NCBI GenBank assembly: GCA_963773665.1
Contig: CAVZBZ010000009.1
Location: forward strand, 1-64,000
Reading direction: 5' to 3'
Length of the DNA: 64,000 bases
DNA from: DATJLY01 sp963773665
GTDB taxonomy: Bacteria; Pseudomonadota; Alphaproteobacteria; ATCC43930; CGMCC-115725
Within the stretch, counting starts at the first letter, position 1. The number at the start of each line of letters is the position of its first letter. The notes under the pieces are model-generated. The model saw only the letters and a list, made by a program, of their open reading frames with translations, was not told the origin of the DNA and did no database searches. This document shows, in pieces, positions 10,649-18,830 of the stretch. The translations under genes were made by a program, and so were the position numbers.

Positions 10649-11536
10649 ATGGATGCGATGCGAGGCTCAATGGACGCGGCGGTAGCGATCGGGTCGGAAG
10701 CGCACAAGGCGCTGTTCTGCCGCCATTTCCACACGACATACCAGGATTACGTGCCGGATGAGCTGGCGTGGCCCGAACTCGACGAAGCCGCGTTGGCGCG
10801 GCTGCGCGCGGTGCCGTTCTGGCAGGAGGTTCTCCATACCGAGCGGCGCGCCGGCGCCATCGTCAAGGCGTTCTCCGAGACCGTCGCCGATCCCGAGCTG
10901 AAACAGGCGATCGACCTTCAGGGCTTCGAGGAAACGCGCCACGCCGAACTCCTCCGCGTGATGATCCGCCGCTATGGCATCGACGCCTCCGAGCAGCCGC
11001 TGGAGCGCCTCCCGGACGACATCGAGACGGCGTTCAAGGATTTCGGCTTCGGCGAGTGCATGGATTCGTTCCTGGGATTCGGCGTCTTCAAGATCGCGCG
11101 CGAGGCGGGCTTCCTGCCGGACTCGATGTTCGAGATCTTCGACCGGCTGATGTACGAGGAGACGCGGCACATCGTGTTCTTCATCAACTGGATGGCGTAC
11201 CGGCAGGTGCAGCAGGGCAGGGGCGCCGCATGGCGCCGGGGCGCGGCATCGCTGCGCTTTTACGGGCGCGCGCTGAGGCGCATGGTCGGCACGGCCCGGC
11301 GCGGCGCCAAGGCCAATGACGGCCGCGATTTCGCGGCAACCCAAGCCGGCGTCTTTCTCGACGGCTTCACCTTCCGGCGCTTTCTCGAAGATTGCTACGC
11401 CGAGAACGCGCGCCGCATGAGCGTGATGGACGAGGGCTTGTTGCGGCCGGTCTTTCTGCCGCGGCTCGCCGACGCGGCGCTCGCGAGCCTGCGGCTCTGG
11501 TCGAGCCGCAGGCGCGCCGCAGCGCCGGCCCGCTGA
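10649..11536 (+). CDS. Ferritin-like diiron-domain protein
   Basis: This 295-residue, largely helical protein has a diiron-type ligand pattern: E65 in HTERRAG, EETRH at 94-98, GEC with E137, and a second EETRH at 170-174. The repeated EETRH motif is the signature of ferritin-like four-helix bundles that bind two irons. The substrate (oxygenase, oxidase or storage role) cannot be told. It begins 11 bp after the LysR gene on the same strand. The start at 10649 is the first ATG; a second ATG at 10658 is possible. Confidence 0.75.
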   Translation: MDAMRGSMDAAVAIGSEAHKALFCRHFHTTYQDYVPDELAWPELDEAALARLRAVPFWQEVLHTERRAGAIVKAFSETVADPELKQAIDLQGFEETRHAELLRVMIRRYGIDASEQPLERLPDDIETAFKDFGFGECMDSFLGFGVFKIAREAGFLPDSMFEIFDRLMYEETRHIVFFINWMAYRQVQQGRGAAWRRGAASLRFYGRALRRMVGTARRGAKANDGRDFAATQAGVFLDGFTFRRFLEDCYAENARRMSVMDEGLLRPVFLPRLADAALASLRLWSSRRRAAAPAR

Positions 11537-11537
11537 G

Positions 11538-11987
11538 CTACTTCGCGGCTTGCGGCTCGCGCTCCTTGATACGCGCGGTCTCGCTGTCCAAGGGCGCGCT
11601 GCCGCCCCACGGATGCTCGGCGATGTCGAACACGGTGCCGTCCGGCCCGCGGAACTTGATCTCGAAATAGCCCATGCGCTCTTCCGGCGACGGCTTCATG
11701 AAGCATTCGCCGCCGAGCGCCTCGAGCTTCGCCATCGCCTGGTCGGCATCCTCGACCAGCACGCCGAAATGATGCACGCCGGTGAAGTCCATGCCCTTGC
11801 CGAGCTGGTCGGTCTTGAACTTGAGGATGGCGAGATTGATGGTGCCGTCGCTCAGGAACACGCCGTCGGCCAGCGGGTTGCCCATCGGCGTCCGCGCGAT
11901 TTCCTTGAAGTCGAAAGCCTTCTTGTAGAATTCCGCGGTCTTGACCGGGTCCTTGGTGGCGATCGCGATATGACGAAGCTTGGCCAT
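11538..11987 (-). CDS. VOC-family (glyoxalase/dioxygenase-like) protein
   Basis: This 149-residue protein of the vicinal oxygen chelate superfamily begins MAKLRHIAIATKDPVKTAEF, the first beta-alpha-beta-beta-beta unit with a metal-binding His. The second unit contains FTGVHHFGVLVED and ends with FEIKFRGPDGTVFDIAEHPW, providing the Glu/His ligands. The fold serves lactoylglutathione lyases, epimerases and resistance proteins, so the reaction is not assigned. It converges on the ferritin-like gene with 1 bp between stops. Confidence 0.85.
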   Translation of the reverse strand: MAKLRHIAIATKDPVKTAEFYKKAFDFKEIARTPMGNPLADGVFLSDGTINLAILKFKTDQLGKGMDFTGVHHFGVLVEDADQAMAKLEALGGECFMKPSPEERMGYFEIKFRGPDGTVFDIAEHPWGGSAPLDSETARIKEREPQAAK

Positions 11988-12049
11988 GCTTGTCCTCCCG
12001 GCGGCGAGCCCGCCTCAGGGAAGGATTACTAGCACGGGAAGGGCGGCGC

Positions 12050-12343
12050 CTAAAGGCCGGCGAAGAACCGCACGAGGGTGAAGGCGCCGATCAGCGCGAG
12101 AATGCCGACGAGCGCCAGGCCGAGCTTGGCGAGGACGCCCATTCCCTCGCGGCCTCCGTCCGGCGCCGCGCTCGACGACAGAACGGCGAGGCGCTCTCCG
12201 GCGCGGAGCGGCTTCGCCGCCGATGCACCCTCCGCGGCCAGGCGCGCGACGGACGGCGCGGCCTGCCGGGCGAGGCTCGGCTCGCGGCGGGCATCGTCGG
12301 CAGGCGTTACGGGAACGGCGGCGGCAGGGGAACGAGAGCGCAT
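12050..12343 (-). CDS. Small single-pass membrane protein, unknown function
   Basis: This 97-residue protein has a basic, Ala/Pro-rich N-terminal 65 residues and one hydrophobic C-terminal helix (VLAKLGLALVGILALIGAFT), ending VRFFAGL. The tail-like placement suggests inner-membrane anchoring with a cytosolic N-terminus (inference). No domain is recognised. It lies upstream of the VOC gene on the same strand with a gap of about 60 bp. Confidence 0.55.
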   Translation of the reverse strand: MRSRSPAAAVPVTPADDARREPSLARQAAPSVARLAAEGASAAKPLRAGERLAVLSSSAAPDGGREGMGVLAKLGLALVGILALIGAFTLVRFFAGL

Positions 12344-12415
12344 GAAAACCCAGATCCGATCACAAGGGACAGCGCGATCCTACCGCCAATCTTTGTCCGG
12401 AATGGGGCAGGAATA

Positions 12416-12442
12416 GGGCGCCGGAAGCTAGATCCGGCGCCC
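12416..12442 (-). terminator. Strong GC hairpin downstream of the glycine-zipper lipoprotein gene
   Basis: A perfect 10-bp inverted repeat GGGCGCCGGA / TCCGGCGCCC has a 7-nt loop. It lies 35 bp beyond the stop of the minus-strand lipoprotein gene. On that strand it is followed by TATTCC and not a clean U-run, so intrinsic termination is plausible but not certain. Confidence 0.5.
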
Positions 12443-12476
12443 AGACTGCTCTGATCGGGTTAAGGAACGGTTCGCC

Positions 12477-12713
12477 TTACTTCCAGACCGGCTTGCCGAG
12501 ATAGATGTCGTTCGGATCGGTCACGGCGCCGACGGTCGCACCGGCCGCGCCGCCCACAGCGGCGCCGATCAGGGGGGCGCCGAGCAGCGCGCCTGCGACC
12601 GCGCCGCCGGCCGCGCCGATCCCGGCGCCGGTCGTCGCGCGCTCGGTGGGGGTGGTGCCGCAGGCGGCCAAAGCGAGCGCGGCGGCAAGCGAAATCCCAA
12701 CTGATAGACGCAT
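12477..12713 (-). CDS. Small glycine-zipper lipoprotein
   Basis: This 78-residue precursor has a lipoprotein signal peptide (MRLSVGISLAAALALAACGT) with lipobox LAAC, so the mature protein is only about 60 residues. The middle is a Gly/Ala zipper (GAGIGAAGGAVAGALLGAPL continuing to about residue 64) of the kind that inserts in or packs against outer membranes. The tail is DPNDIYLGKPVWK. Function is unknown. A strong hairpin follows its 3' end. Confidence 0.8.
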   Translation of the reverse strand: MRLSVGISLAAALALAACGTTPTERATTGAGIGAAGGAVAGALLGAPLIGAAVGGAAGATVGAVTDPNDIYLGKPVWK

Positions 12714-12843
12714 CAGACGCTCCTATTAGCAGTATTTCGCTAATTCTAAACCACAAGCTGCTGACAGGGCAAGGCTACCTTACCTGCCAATTAAACGCCG
12801 GCGCAGGCGGGTTGGGTCCTTCCACGTCATATGACGGGCGCGC

Positions 12844-13812
12844 TCACACGAAGAGCCGTTCGCCCTTCAGCCCGTCATACATGTGCGCGACATACTCGCC
12901 ATAGCCGTTCCAGATCAGCGTCGGCTGGCGTTGATCGCCGCCGAGGACGCGCTCGGTCGCCTGGCTCCAGCGCGGATGCGGTACCTCCGGGTTGACGTTG
13001 GCCCAGAAGCCGTATTCCGAACTCTGCAGCGCTTCCCAGAAGGTCTTGGGGCGCTGGTCGGTGAAGGTGACCTTGACGATCGATTTTCCTGACTTGAAGC
13101 CGTATTTCCACGGAACCGCGACGCGCAGGGGCGCGCCGTCCTGGCGCGGCACGGGGTGGCCGTACATGCCGGTGACCATGAAGGCCAATTCGTTGGTCGC
13201 CTCGTCCATGGTCAGGCCCTCGATATAAGGCCACGGATACCAGAACTCCTTCTGGCCGGGCGCCACCTTGGAGTTCTGGAAGGTCTCGAAGCGCACGTAC
13301 TTGGCGCTGCCGAGGGGGCTCGCAAGCGCCACGAAATCCTTGAGCGGAAAGCCGCTCCACGGCACCGCCATCGACCACGCCTCGACGCAGCGGTGGCGAT
13401 AGAGCCGCTCCTCGAGCGTCATCCGCTTCAAAAGATCGTCGATGTCGAGCGTCATCGGCTTTTCGACCATGCCGTCGATCTGGACGGTCCACGGCCGGAT
13501 CGGCAGCGCGTCGGCGTCGACGTCCTTGTCCTCGGTGAATTCGTAGAAATTGTTGTAGTGGGTCGAAAGCTTCTCGTCGGTGATCGGCCGGTCGAGCGTG
13601 TAGCGCTCGTTGCGCTTCGCCGGATAGAGCCCGGCCGAGGGATCGGGCGGCGGCGTCTGGTCGGCGCGCGCGGTCGATGCGAGGCCGCCGGTTGCGGCAA
13701 TGAGCGCGCCCATTCCCATGGCCTGGACGATGCGCCTGCGGTCGAGGAAGACCCGCTCGGGCGTCACTTCGCTCTCGCGCAACTCCCAGCCGCGTTTCAT
13801 CTTGATCAGCAT
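12844..13812 (-). CDS. msrP: Protein-methionine-sulfoxide reductase catalytic subunit MsrP (YedY)
   Basis: MsrP is the periplasmic molybdopterin enzyme that repairs oxidised methionines in envelope proteins. The product has a twin-arginine signal (LDRRRIVQAMGMGALIAATG, ending around STARA at 46-50). Family segments include RHRCVEAWSMAVPWSGFPL with the Mo-ligand Cys142, and GMYGHPVPRQDGAPLRVAVP. An AAGGAG ribosome-binding site 6 bp before the ATG at 13812 decides the start; an upstream in-frame TTG at 13833 is less likely. Length is 322 residues. The haem partner msrQ is not adjacent, although the pair is usually clustered. Confidence 0.93.
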   Translation of the reverse strand: MLIKMKRGWELRESEVTPERVFLDRRRIVQAMGMGALIAATGGLASTARADQTPPPDPSAGLYPAKRNERYTLDRPITDEKLSTHYNNFYEFTEDKDVDADALPIRPWTVQIDGMVEKPMTLDIDDLLKRMTLEERLYRHRCVEAWSMAVPWSGFPLKDFVALASPLGSAKYVRFETFQNSKVAPGQKEFWYPWPYIEGLTMDEATNELAFMVTGMYGHPVPRQDGAPLRVAVPWKYGFKSGKSIVKVTFTDQRPKTFWEALQSSEYGFWANVNPEVPHPRWSQATERVLGGDQRQPTLIWNGYGEYVAHMYDGLKGERLFV

Positions 13813-13857
13813 GGCAGGCTCCTTCCTGGCCAAGCCACGGTTAGCCCCGTCCTCCGC

Positions 13858-15309
13858 TCACGGCAAGTGAATTGCCTGTGAGACACCGGCCCGGCGGGCG
13901 AGCATCGCAGCCACCGCATCGCGGATCCGGGCGACCGCGTCGCGGCGATAGTCCCAGCGCGGGTCGGGCTCGGGCGGGTTGACCACCATGGTGGCGTTCG
14001 CCTCGAACAGCAGGACCTCGCCGCCGCGGCCGAGGCCGAAATCGATGCCGCCGTAATCGAGCGCGAGCCGGTCGGCGATTCGCCCAAGCGCGGCCACGGC
14101 CCCGGGCCCGATCGTCCCGGGCATGTCGGCCAGAAATCGGGCTTCCTCGGCCCGGTGATCGGCGCGCTCCGCCATGCCGGCGGTGAAGTAATGGACCTTC
14201 CAGTCGGAGGCGATCGCGAGATGCATCGGATAGAGCCGGCCTTCGACCGCCATGACGCGGTACTTGCGCACCAAGCCGTCGGCCCCCTGCGCGTCCAGAA
14301 AGGCGATCGCCGTGAGGTCTGCGCCGGGAAGCTCGGCAAGCGCCGCCGCGAGCCCGTCCGGGCGCTCGACGCGGAGAAAAAACCGGCCGGTGTGGAAGCC
14401 CGGCCGGCGCAGCAGCAGCGGAAACTCGAATCCCTCCCGGCGCAGCAGCGCCGCCCCTTGGGCCTCGAGCGCGGCGCGCGCGAAGGAAGCGGTGCGGGGC
14501 GCCACGACGCCGGCCAGTCCCGCCATGCGTCCGGCGATTGCCGCGCGCCCCGTCGTCAGCACGGCGCGCGGCGGGTTGACGACCGGCGCCGCGGTCTTCG
14601 CGAGGAGCGATGCTGCCGCTTCGAGCGCGCGCTGGGCGAGATCGGCGTCGCCGATCGCGTTGAAGACCAGGTCGTGCGGCGGCAGGGCTTTGGCCGGATC
14701 GAAGAAATCGGCGACCAGGACGGTCGTGTGGTAGATGCTTTGGTCGATCAGGAAGCGGGTCGGAACATTGCCTCCGGCGGCCGCGACCACGAGGAGCAGC
14801 CGCACGCCGCCGCCCGCGCCGTGCCACGGAAGCTCGACGAGATCGCGGTCGCGAAAGCCCTGACGGCGGTGCCGCGCCGCCGCTTCGTCATCGCCGCTCT
14901 CGGCCAGAACGCGTGCCATGCCCTGATGCGCCTCGGCCAGATCCGGCGCGCGCGCGAGCGCGATCTCATAGTGCGCGCGGGCCGCCGCGACATCGCCCTC
15001 GTCGAGCAGCATGTTGGCGAGATTGACCCGCGGCAGGGGCGCGTCGGGATGCCGTGCCACCGCCTCGCCGTAGCACGTGCGCGCGGCGCTCAGGTATCCG
15101 GTCGCATGGAGGAGGGTTCCGAGATCGTTGAGCGCGCCAAGATGCGCAGCGTCTTGCGCCAGCACGGCGAGGTAGTCGCTCCGCGCCTCGTCGAACCGAC
15201 CAAGCGCGGCCAAAATCCCGGCGCGGCGAATGCGCGGGTCGAGCGCCTGCGGCTCGGCCTCCAGTTGCGCGTCGAGCGTCTCGAGCACGGCTTCGCGCGT
15301 GCGCGTCAT
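13858..15309 (-). CDS. TPR-repeat protein with ATP-grasp-like C-terminal domain
   Basis: This 483-residue protein has about four TPR-like helical repeats in the first 160 residues (for example LGALNDLGTLLHATGYLSAA and AHYEIALARAPDLAEAHQGM). The C-terminal 300 residues contain KYRVMAVEGRLYPMHLAIAS, DYGGIDFGL and LLFEANATMVVNPP. These resemble the lysine, acidic and FEANATM ends of ATP-grasp ligases of the RimK/glutathione-synthase type. Such fusions are known in alphaproteobacteria but I know no proven reaction; peptide or amide ligation is inferred. It is divergent from the glycosyltransferase-like gene at 15398. Confidence 0.7.
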   Translation of the reverse strand: MTRTREAVLETLDAQLEAEPQALDPRIRRAGILAALGRFDEARSDYLAVLAQDAAHLGALNDLGTLLHATGYLSAARTCYGEAVARHPDAPLPRVNLANMLLDEGDVAAARAHYEIALARAPDLAEAHQGMARVLAESGDDEAAARHRRQGFRDRDLVELPWHGAGGGVRLLLVVAAAGGNVPTRFLIDQSIYHTTVLVADFFDPAKALPPHDLVFNAIGDADLAQRALEAAASLLAKTAAPVVNPPRAVLTTGRAAIAGRMAGLAGVVAPRTASFARAALEAQGAALLRREGFEFPLLLRRPGFHTGRFFLRVERPDGLAAALAELPGADLTAIAFLDAQGADGLVRKYRVMAVEGRLYPMHLAIASDWKVHYFTAGMAERADHRAEEARFLADMPGTIGPGAVAALGRIADRLALDYGGIDFGLGRGGEVLLFEANATMVVNPPEPDPRWDYRRDAVARIRDAVAAMLARRAGVSQAIHLP

Positions 15310-15397
15310 CGTCCGCGGCTATGGCAGATTCCGGTGAGCGCCGCAAGCCGCACGGCGGTTAACCGGTGGTAAACCATACTGTGCCTAGTGTCGCGCG

Positions 15398-16150
15398 ATG
15401 CGTCCCTGCCTTGTCGTCGGCACGCCATGCTATGGCGGCCTCGTCACCTCAGCCTACGCCAACAGCCTGATGCAGCTCCAGGCGGCGTGCACCGGGCGGG
15501 GCATCGATTTCGAGTGGCTGCTTTTGGGCGGCGACGCGCTCATCACGCGCGCGCGGGCGGACGTCGTCGCGCATTTTCTCGACCGGCCGCACGCGACGCA
15601 CCTGCTGTTCATCGACGCCGATATCGGTTTCGCGCCCGAGCAGGTGTTCCGCCTCATGGATCTCGGCGCCGAGATGGCGGCTTGCGCCTATCCGACGAAG
15701 TCGATCGACTGGGCGCGGCTCGCCCGCGTCGTAGCGTTGGGGCGCGCCAAGCCGGAAGCGGCAGCGCTGCGCTATGTGTTCGAGGTCAACGATCCCGAGC
15801 GCATCGTGACGCGCCAGGGCTTCGCCAAGGCGCGTTCGGTCGGCACCGGGTTCCTCATGATCCAGCGCAGCGCGCTCGAGCAGCTCTGTGCCGCCCATCC
15901 GGAGCTCAGATACCGCCGCACCAGCACGAGTGCCGATCCGCTCACGGCGAGCGCCAATCGCTTCGCTCTCTTCGAATGCATGATCGAGCCGGAGACCGGA
16001 CTCTATCTGTCCGAGGATTATGCCTTCTGCCGGCGCTGGACGGCGCTTGGCGGCGAGATCTGGCTCGATCTCGAAAGCCGCCTCACTCATGTGGGCGCGA
16101 TGGCGTTCGCCGGCGATCTCGCGACCCAGTTCGATCCGGTTTCGGCCTAG
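15398..16150 (+). CDS. Glycosyltransferase-like protein (GT-A fold with DxD)
   Basis: This 250-residue protein begins MRPCLVVGTPCYGGLVTSAY and contains LLFIDADIGFAPEQVFRLMD, a DxD motif (D73, D75) in the position used by GT-A glycosyltransferases to bind nucleotide-sugar and metal. A later LYLSEDYAFCRRW supplies an ED pair typical of the catalytic end. The donor and acceptor are unknown. It is transcribed away from the TPR/ATP-grasp gene. Its stop lies inside a palindromic CTAG shared with the converging GNAT gene. Confidence 0.65.
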   Translation: MRPCLVVGTPCYGGLVTSAYANSLMQLQAACTGRGIDFEWLLLGGDALITRARADVVAHFLDRPHATHLLFIDADIGFAPEQVFRLMDLGAEMAACAYPTKSIDWARLARVVALGRAKPEAAALRYVFEVNDPERIVTRQGFAKARSVGTGFLMIQRSALEQLCAAHPELRYRRTSTSADPLTASANRFALFECMIEPETGLYLSEDYAFCRRWTALGGEIWLDLESRLTHVGAMAFAGDLATQFDPVSA

Positions 16151-16668
16151 AGCAATTTCGCCATCAGAATCTGATCGACCGCCTGGCCGTCGATCCGCAC
16201 GCTCGCGCGCAGGACGCCTTCCGTCTCGTAGGCGCAGCTTCGATAGAGCGCGATTGCGGCGCGGTTCGTGGCGACGACGGTGAGCTCGAGGCGATGGATG
16301 CCGGCGCCCCCGGCCCATGCCTCGATCGCCGCCATGAGCGCGCGGCCGATGCCGCGACCGCGGTCCGACGGCCTGACGCCGATGCCGATCGTGGCGACGC
16401 CGCGCTTTGCCGGATGAAACCCGCGCGTCGCCGTCAGAAGCCCGGCGATCTCGCCGTGGCGCTCCGCCACCAGCACTGCCTCGTTGCCGGAGGTCGCCAC
16501 CGCGGCGAGATGGGCGCGAAGCGTTGCGGCGCCGTCCGCGCCGTCGATCGGCATGATGAAGAGGCTCGACGGTTCCGCGGCGAGCACATTGACGAGCGCG
16601 ACGAGGCCCGGGATGTCCCGGTCCGCAGGATTCCGGATCGCGATCCGCGATTGCGCTGCGACGGTCAT
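16147..16668 (-). CDS. GNAT-family N-acetyltransferase
   Basis: This 173-residue protein has the acetyl-CoA pyrophosphate-binding segment VRPSDRGRGIGRALMAAIEA (R-x-x-G-x-G/A). It continues to LELTVVATNRAAIALYRSCA, the classic C-terminal half of the fold (N..A..LY). The substrate is unknown. It converges with the glycosyltransferase-like gene, the two stop codons sharing one CTAG. Its 5' end lies about 75 bp from the left end of the IS481 element, so its promoter region may be affected by the insertion. Confidence 0.88.
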   Translation of the reverse strand: MTVAAQSRIAIRNPADRDIPGLVALVNVLAAEPSSLFIMPIDGADGAATLRAHLAAVATSGNEAVLVAERHGEIAGLLTATRGFHPAKRGVATIGIGVRPSDRGRGIGRALMAAIEAWAGGAGIHRLELTVVATNRAAIALYRSCAYETEGVLRASVRIDGQAVDQILMAKLL

Positions 16669-16744
16669 GAGTTGCCCCGGCGTCGGACCTCCCGGCGCCG
16701 GAGTCTGGGCCGCAAATCTTTCGGAGCGGCTAACGCCCGCTAGT

Positions 16745-17778
16745 TGTGAACTCTCAATAGGTTGTCCACTCGGTCCCGACCGAGGAAACTGATGTTGCTA
16801 ACGCATCTTTTTCCTGGGGGGGGGGCCGAATGGACGTTCACAAGAATGCCCGGCTGACACCGGCAGGTCGAGGGGTCATGGTAGGGCGCGTTGTCGAGGG
16901 CGAGGCGCCGCGGCTCGTCGCGGAAGCGATGGGCGTGTGTGAGAAGACGGTGCGGAGGTGGGTGCGCCGTTTCCACGCCGAAGGTGCAGCGGGCCTGCGC
17001 GATCGCTCCTCACGGCCGCATCGCGTGCGTCGCCCAACGCCCGCGGTCGTCGTGGTTGGGATCGAGGCGCTGCGCCGCGAACGCTGGACTGGTGCGCAGA
17101 TCGCGACGGAATGCGGCGTGTCGGAAGCGACCGTGTCCCGGGTGCTTCGCCGCCTGGGCCTCAACCGGCTGAAGGCCTTGGAGCCTGCCGAGCCTGTCCG
17201 GCGATACGAGCGCGACCGGCCCGGCGAGCTCATCCATATCGACATCAAGAAGCTCGGGCGTTTCAACCAGGTCGGCCATCGCATCACCGGCGATCGGACC
17301 GGTCAGAGCAGCCATCGCGGCGTCGGCTGGGAGTTCGTCCACGTCTGCATCGACGACGCATCGCGGGTCGCCTTTGCCCGGGTTATGTCCGATGAGCGCA
17401 AGGGCAGCGCCGTGGCCTTCTTGGACGCCGCTGTCGCCTACTATGCCGAACTCGGCGTTACGGTCGATCGCGTCATGACCGACAACGGGTCCTGCTATAG
17501 ATCCTTCGCTTTCCGCGACGCCTGCCGAAGGCTCGGCCTCAAGCACATTCGCACCAGGGCCTATACGCCGCAGACTAATGGAAAGGCCGAGCGCTTCATC
17601 CAAACAGCGCTCAGGGAGTGGGCTTACGCCCGTGCCTACACCCACTCAGACCAGCGAACCGTCGAGCTGCCGCGATGGCTGCATCGCTATAACTGGCATC
17701 GACCACATGGTAGCTTGGCAGCAAAACCACCCATCAGCCGCCTCGGTCTATCCGGGGACAACCTGTTGAGGCTCCACA
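16745..17778 (+). mobile_element. IS481-family insertion sequence, complete (1034 bp)
   Basis: The left end (16745-16769, starting TGTGAACTCTCAATAGG) and right end (17754-17778, reverse complement starting TGTGGAGCCTCAACAGG) match at 20 of 25 positions as inverted repeats. Direct repeats GCTAGT at 16739-16744 and 17779-17784 flank it, fitting the known preference of IS481-type elements for CTAG targets. One intact transposase gene fills the element. It sits exactly at the 3' end of the minus-strand solute-binding protein gene, whose stop codon lies within the duplicated CTAG. Confidence 0.93.
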
Positions 17779-17783
17779 GCTAG
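16830..17783 (+). CDS. IS481-family transposase
   Basis: This intact 317-residue DDE transposase has N-terminal HTH segments (VAEAMGVCEKTVRRWVRRFH and ECGVSEATVSRVLRRLGLNR). The RNase-H-like catalytic core has the triad D in IHIDIKKLGRF, D in MTDNGSCYRS and E in TNGKAERFIQT. A run of ten G (16816-16825) lies just before the ATG at 16830, in ribosome-binding-site position. The stop codon TAG (17781-17783) lies in the right-hand target duplication, outside the element, so termination is supplied by the CTAG insertion site. Confidence 0.95.
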   Translation: MDVHKNARLTPAGRGVMVGRVVEGEAPRLVAEAMGVCEKTVRRWVRRFHAEGAAGLRDRSSRPHRVRRPTPAVVVVGIEALRRERWTGAQIATECGVSEATVSRVLRRLGLNRLKALEPAEPVRRYERDRPGELIHIDIKKLGRFNQVGHRITGDRTGQSSHRGVGWEFVHVCIDDASRVAFARVMSDERKGSAVAFLDAAVAYYAELGVTVDRVMTDNGSCYRSFAFRDACRRLGLKHIRTRAYTPQTNGKAERFIQTALREWAYARAYTHSDQRTVELPRWLHRYNWHRPHGSLAAKPPISRLGLSGDNLLRLHS

Positions 17784-18730
17784 TTCGCGTCGGGCGCCAC
17801 GAAGTCGAACATGCCTTTGAGCTCGTCGGGCTGCATCGGCTTGGAGAGGCGCTTGGCCGCCACTGCCTCGTCGATCACGCGGTCGATGCCCTTGATCTCG
17901 TGCAGCTGGCCCTGCTCCTTCGATTCGAAATTGGCGACCATGTAGCGCACGAGCTCGATCGGCTGCTCGGTGAACTTGGCATAATCTGCGACGCCCGCAT
18001 CCGTGAAGGCGAAGTCGCGCGATTTCGCATAGGCGCGAATGAAGCGCGCCATGGCGTCGCGCTTCGCCTGCAGGCTCGCGAGGTTGGCGGCGTTGACGCG
18101 CACCGTCTCGTTCCGCACCGCCGCGCTGTCGTTGCCGCTCGCGACCTCCACGATGGTCTTCTGCTGCAGTTCGGGCAGGCCTACCGGCGGCACGGCATAG
18201 CAGATGTCGAGCTGTCCGGTCATGACCAGCGGCAGCCCGTTCTGCGAGGCGCCGACCGGCACGAGCTTCGCGTCGGTGACGCCCGCTTCTTTCAGAAGCT
18301 GCAGCAGGATGAGGTTGCTCGACGAGCCGGGATTGGAGAAGCCGACGCTCTTGCCGTGCGCGTCCTTGAGGCTCTTGAGCCCGCTTCCCGCAGTGGCGTA
18401 CCAGAACACCTCGGGCGCCCCGGTCGAGGCGGGCGAGATGACGCGCACCGGCGCGCCCTTGACGTAGGCCGCGAGGATGCCGAGGAAGCCCGTCTCGATC
18501 GCGATGTCGACGCTGCCCGAGATCACCGCCTGTTCGTTGGACGCGCCGCCCTCGGTGTACGTGATCTCGATGTCGAGCCCGGCAGCCTTGAAGAAGCCCT
18601 GGCGGACGCCGAGGTCGGTGTAGGACGTGCCCCACGAGCCGCGCTGCGGCACCGCGAGCTTGATCGTCTCGGCCCGCGCCTGCGTTGTCACGAGCGCGAG
18701 CGCGGCTACGATAACAGCGATCCGACGCAT
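17780..18730 (-). CDS. ABC transporter solute-binding protein (nitrate/sulfonate/taurine type)
   Basis: This 316-residue periplasmic protein starts with a Sec signal peptide (MRRIAVIVAALALVTTQARA). It has the SsuA/TauA/NMT1-type type-2 binding fold, with YTDLGVRQGFFKAAGLDIEI near the start and SVDIAIETGFLGILAAYVKG. No permease or ATPase gene lies beside it, so its transporter partners are elsewhere or lost. The stop codon is within the CTAG target of the IS481 element and survives the insertion unchanged. Confidence 0.85.
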   Translation of the reverse strand: MRRIAVIVAALALVTTQARAETIKLAVPQRGSWGTSYTDLGVRQGFFKAAGLDIEITYTEGGASNEQAVISGSVDIAIETGFLGILAAYVKGAPVRVISPASTGAPEVFWYATAGSGLKSLKDAHGKSVGFSNPGSSSNLILLQLLKEAGVTDAKLVPVGASQNGLPLVMTGQLDICYAVPPVGLPELQQKTIVEVASGNDSAAVRNETVRVNAANLASLQAKRDAMARFIRAYAKSRDFAFTDAGVADYAKFTEQPIELVRYMVANFESKEQGQLHEIKGIDRVIDEAVAAKRLSKPMQPDELKGMFDFVAPDAN

Positions 18731-18754
18731 GGTTTCCTCCCCCTGTTAAGCCCA

Positions 18755-18822
18755 GTCATTGCGAGAAGCCGAATGCTGCGAAGCAATCCCCCCGAAGATC
18801 GCTTCGCTGCGCTCGCAATGAC
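18755..18822. repeat. Dispersed palindromic repeat (GTCATTGCGAG family)
   Basis: A perfect 11-bp inverted repeat GTCATTGCGAG (18755-18765) / CTCGCAATGAC (18812-18822) encloses GAAGCAATC and a GATCGCTTCGCTGCG segment. This layout is that of a repetitive intergenic palindrome widespread in alphaproteobacteria. It fills the gap between the EF-G-like gene and the solute-binding gene (both minus strand) and can form a long transcript hairpin. Confidence 0.65.
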
Positions 18823-18830
18823 AGCGAATT

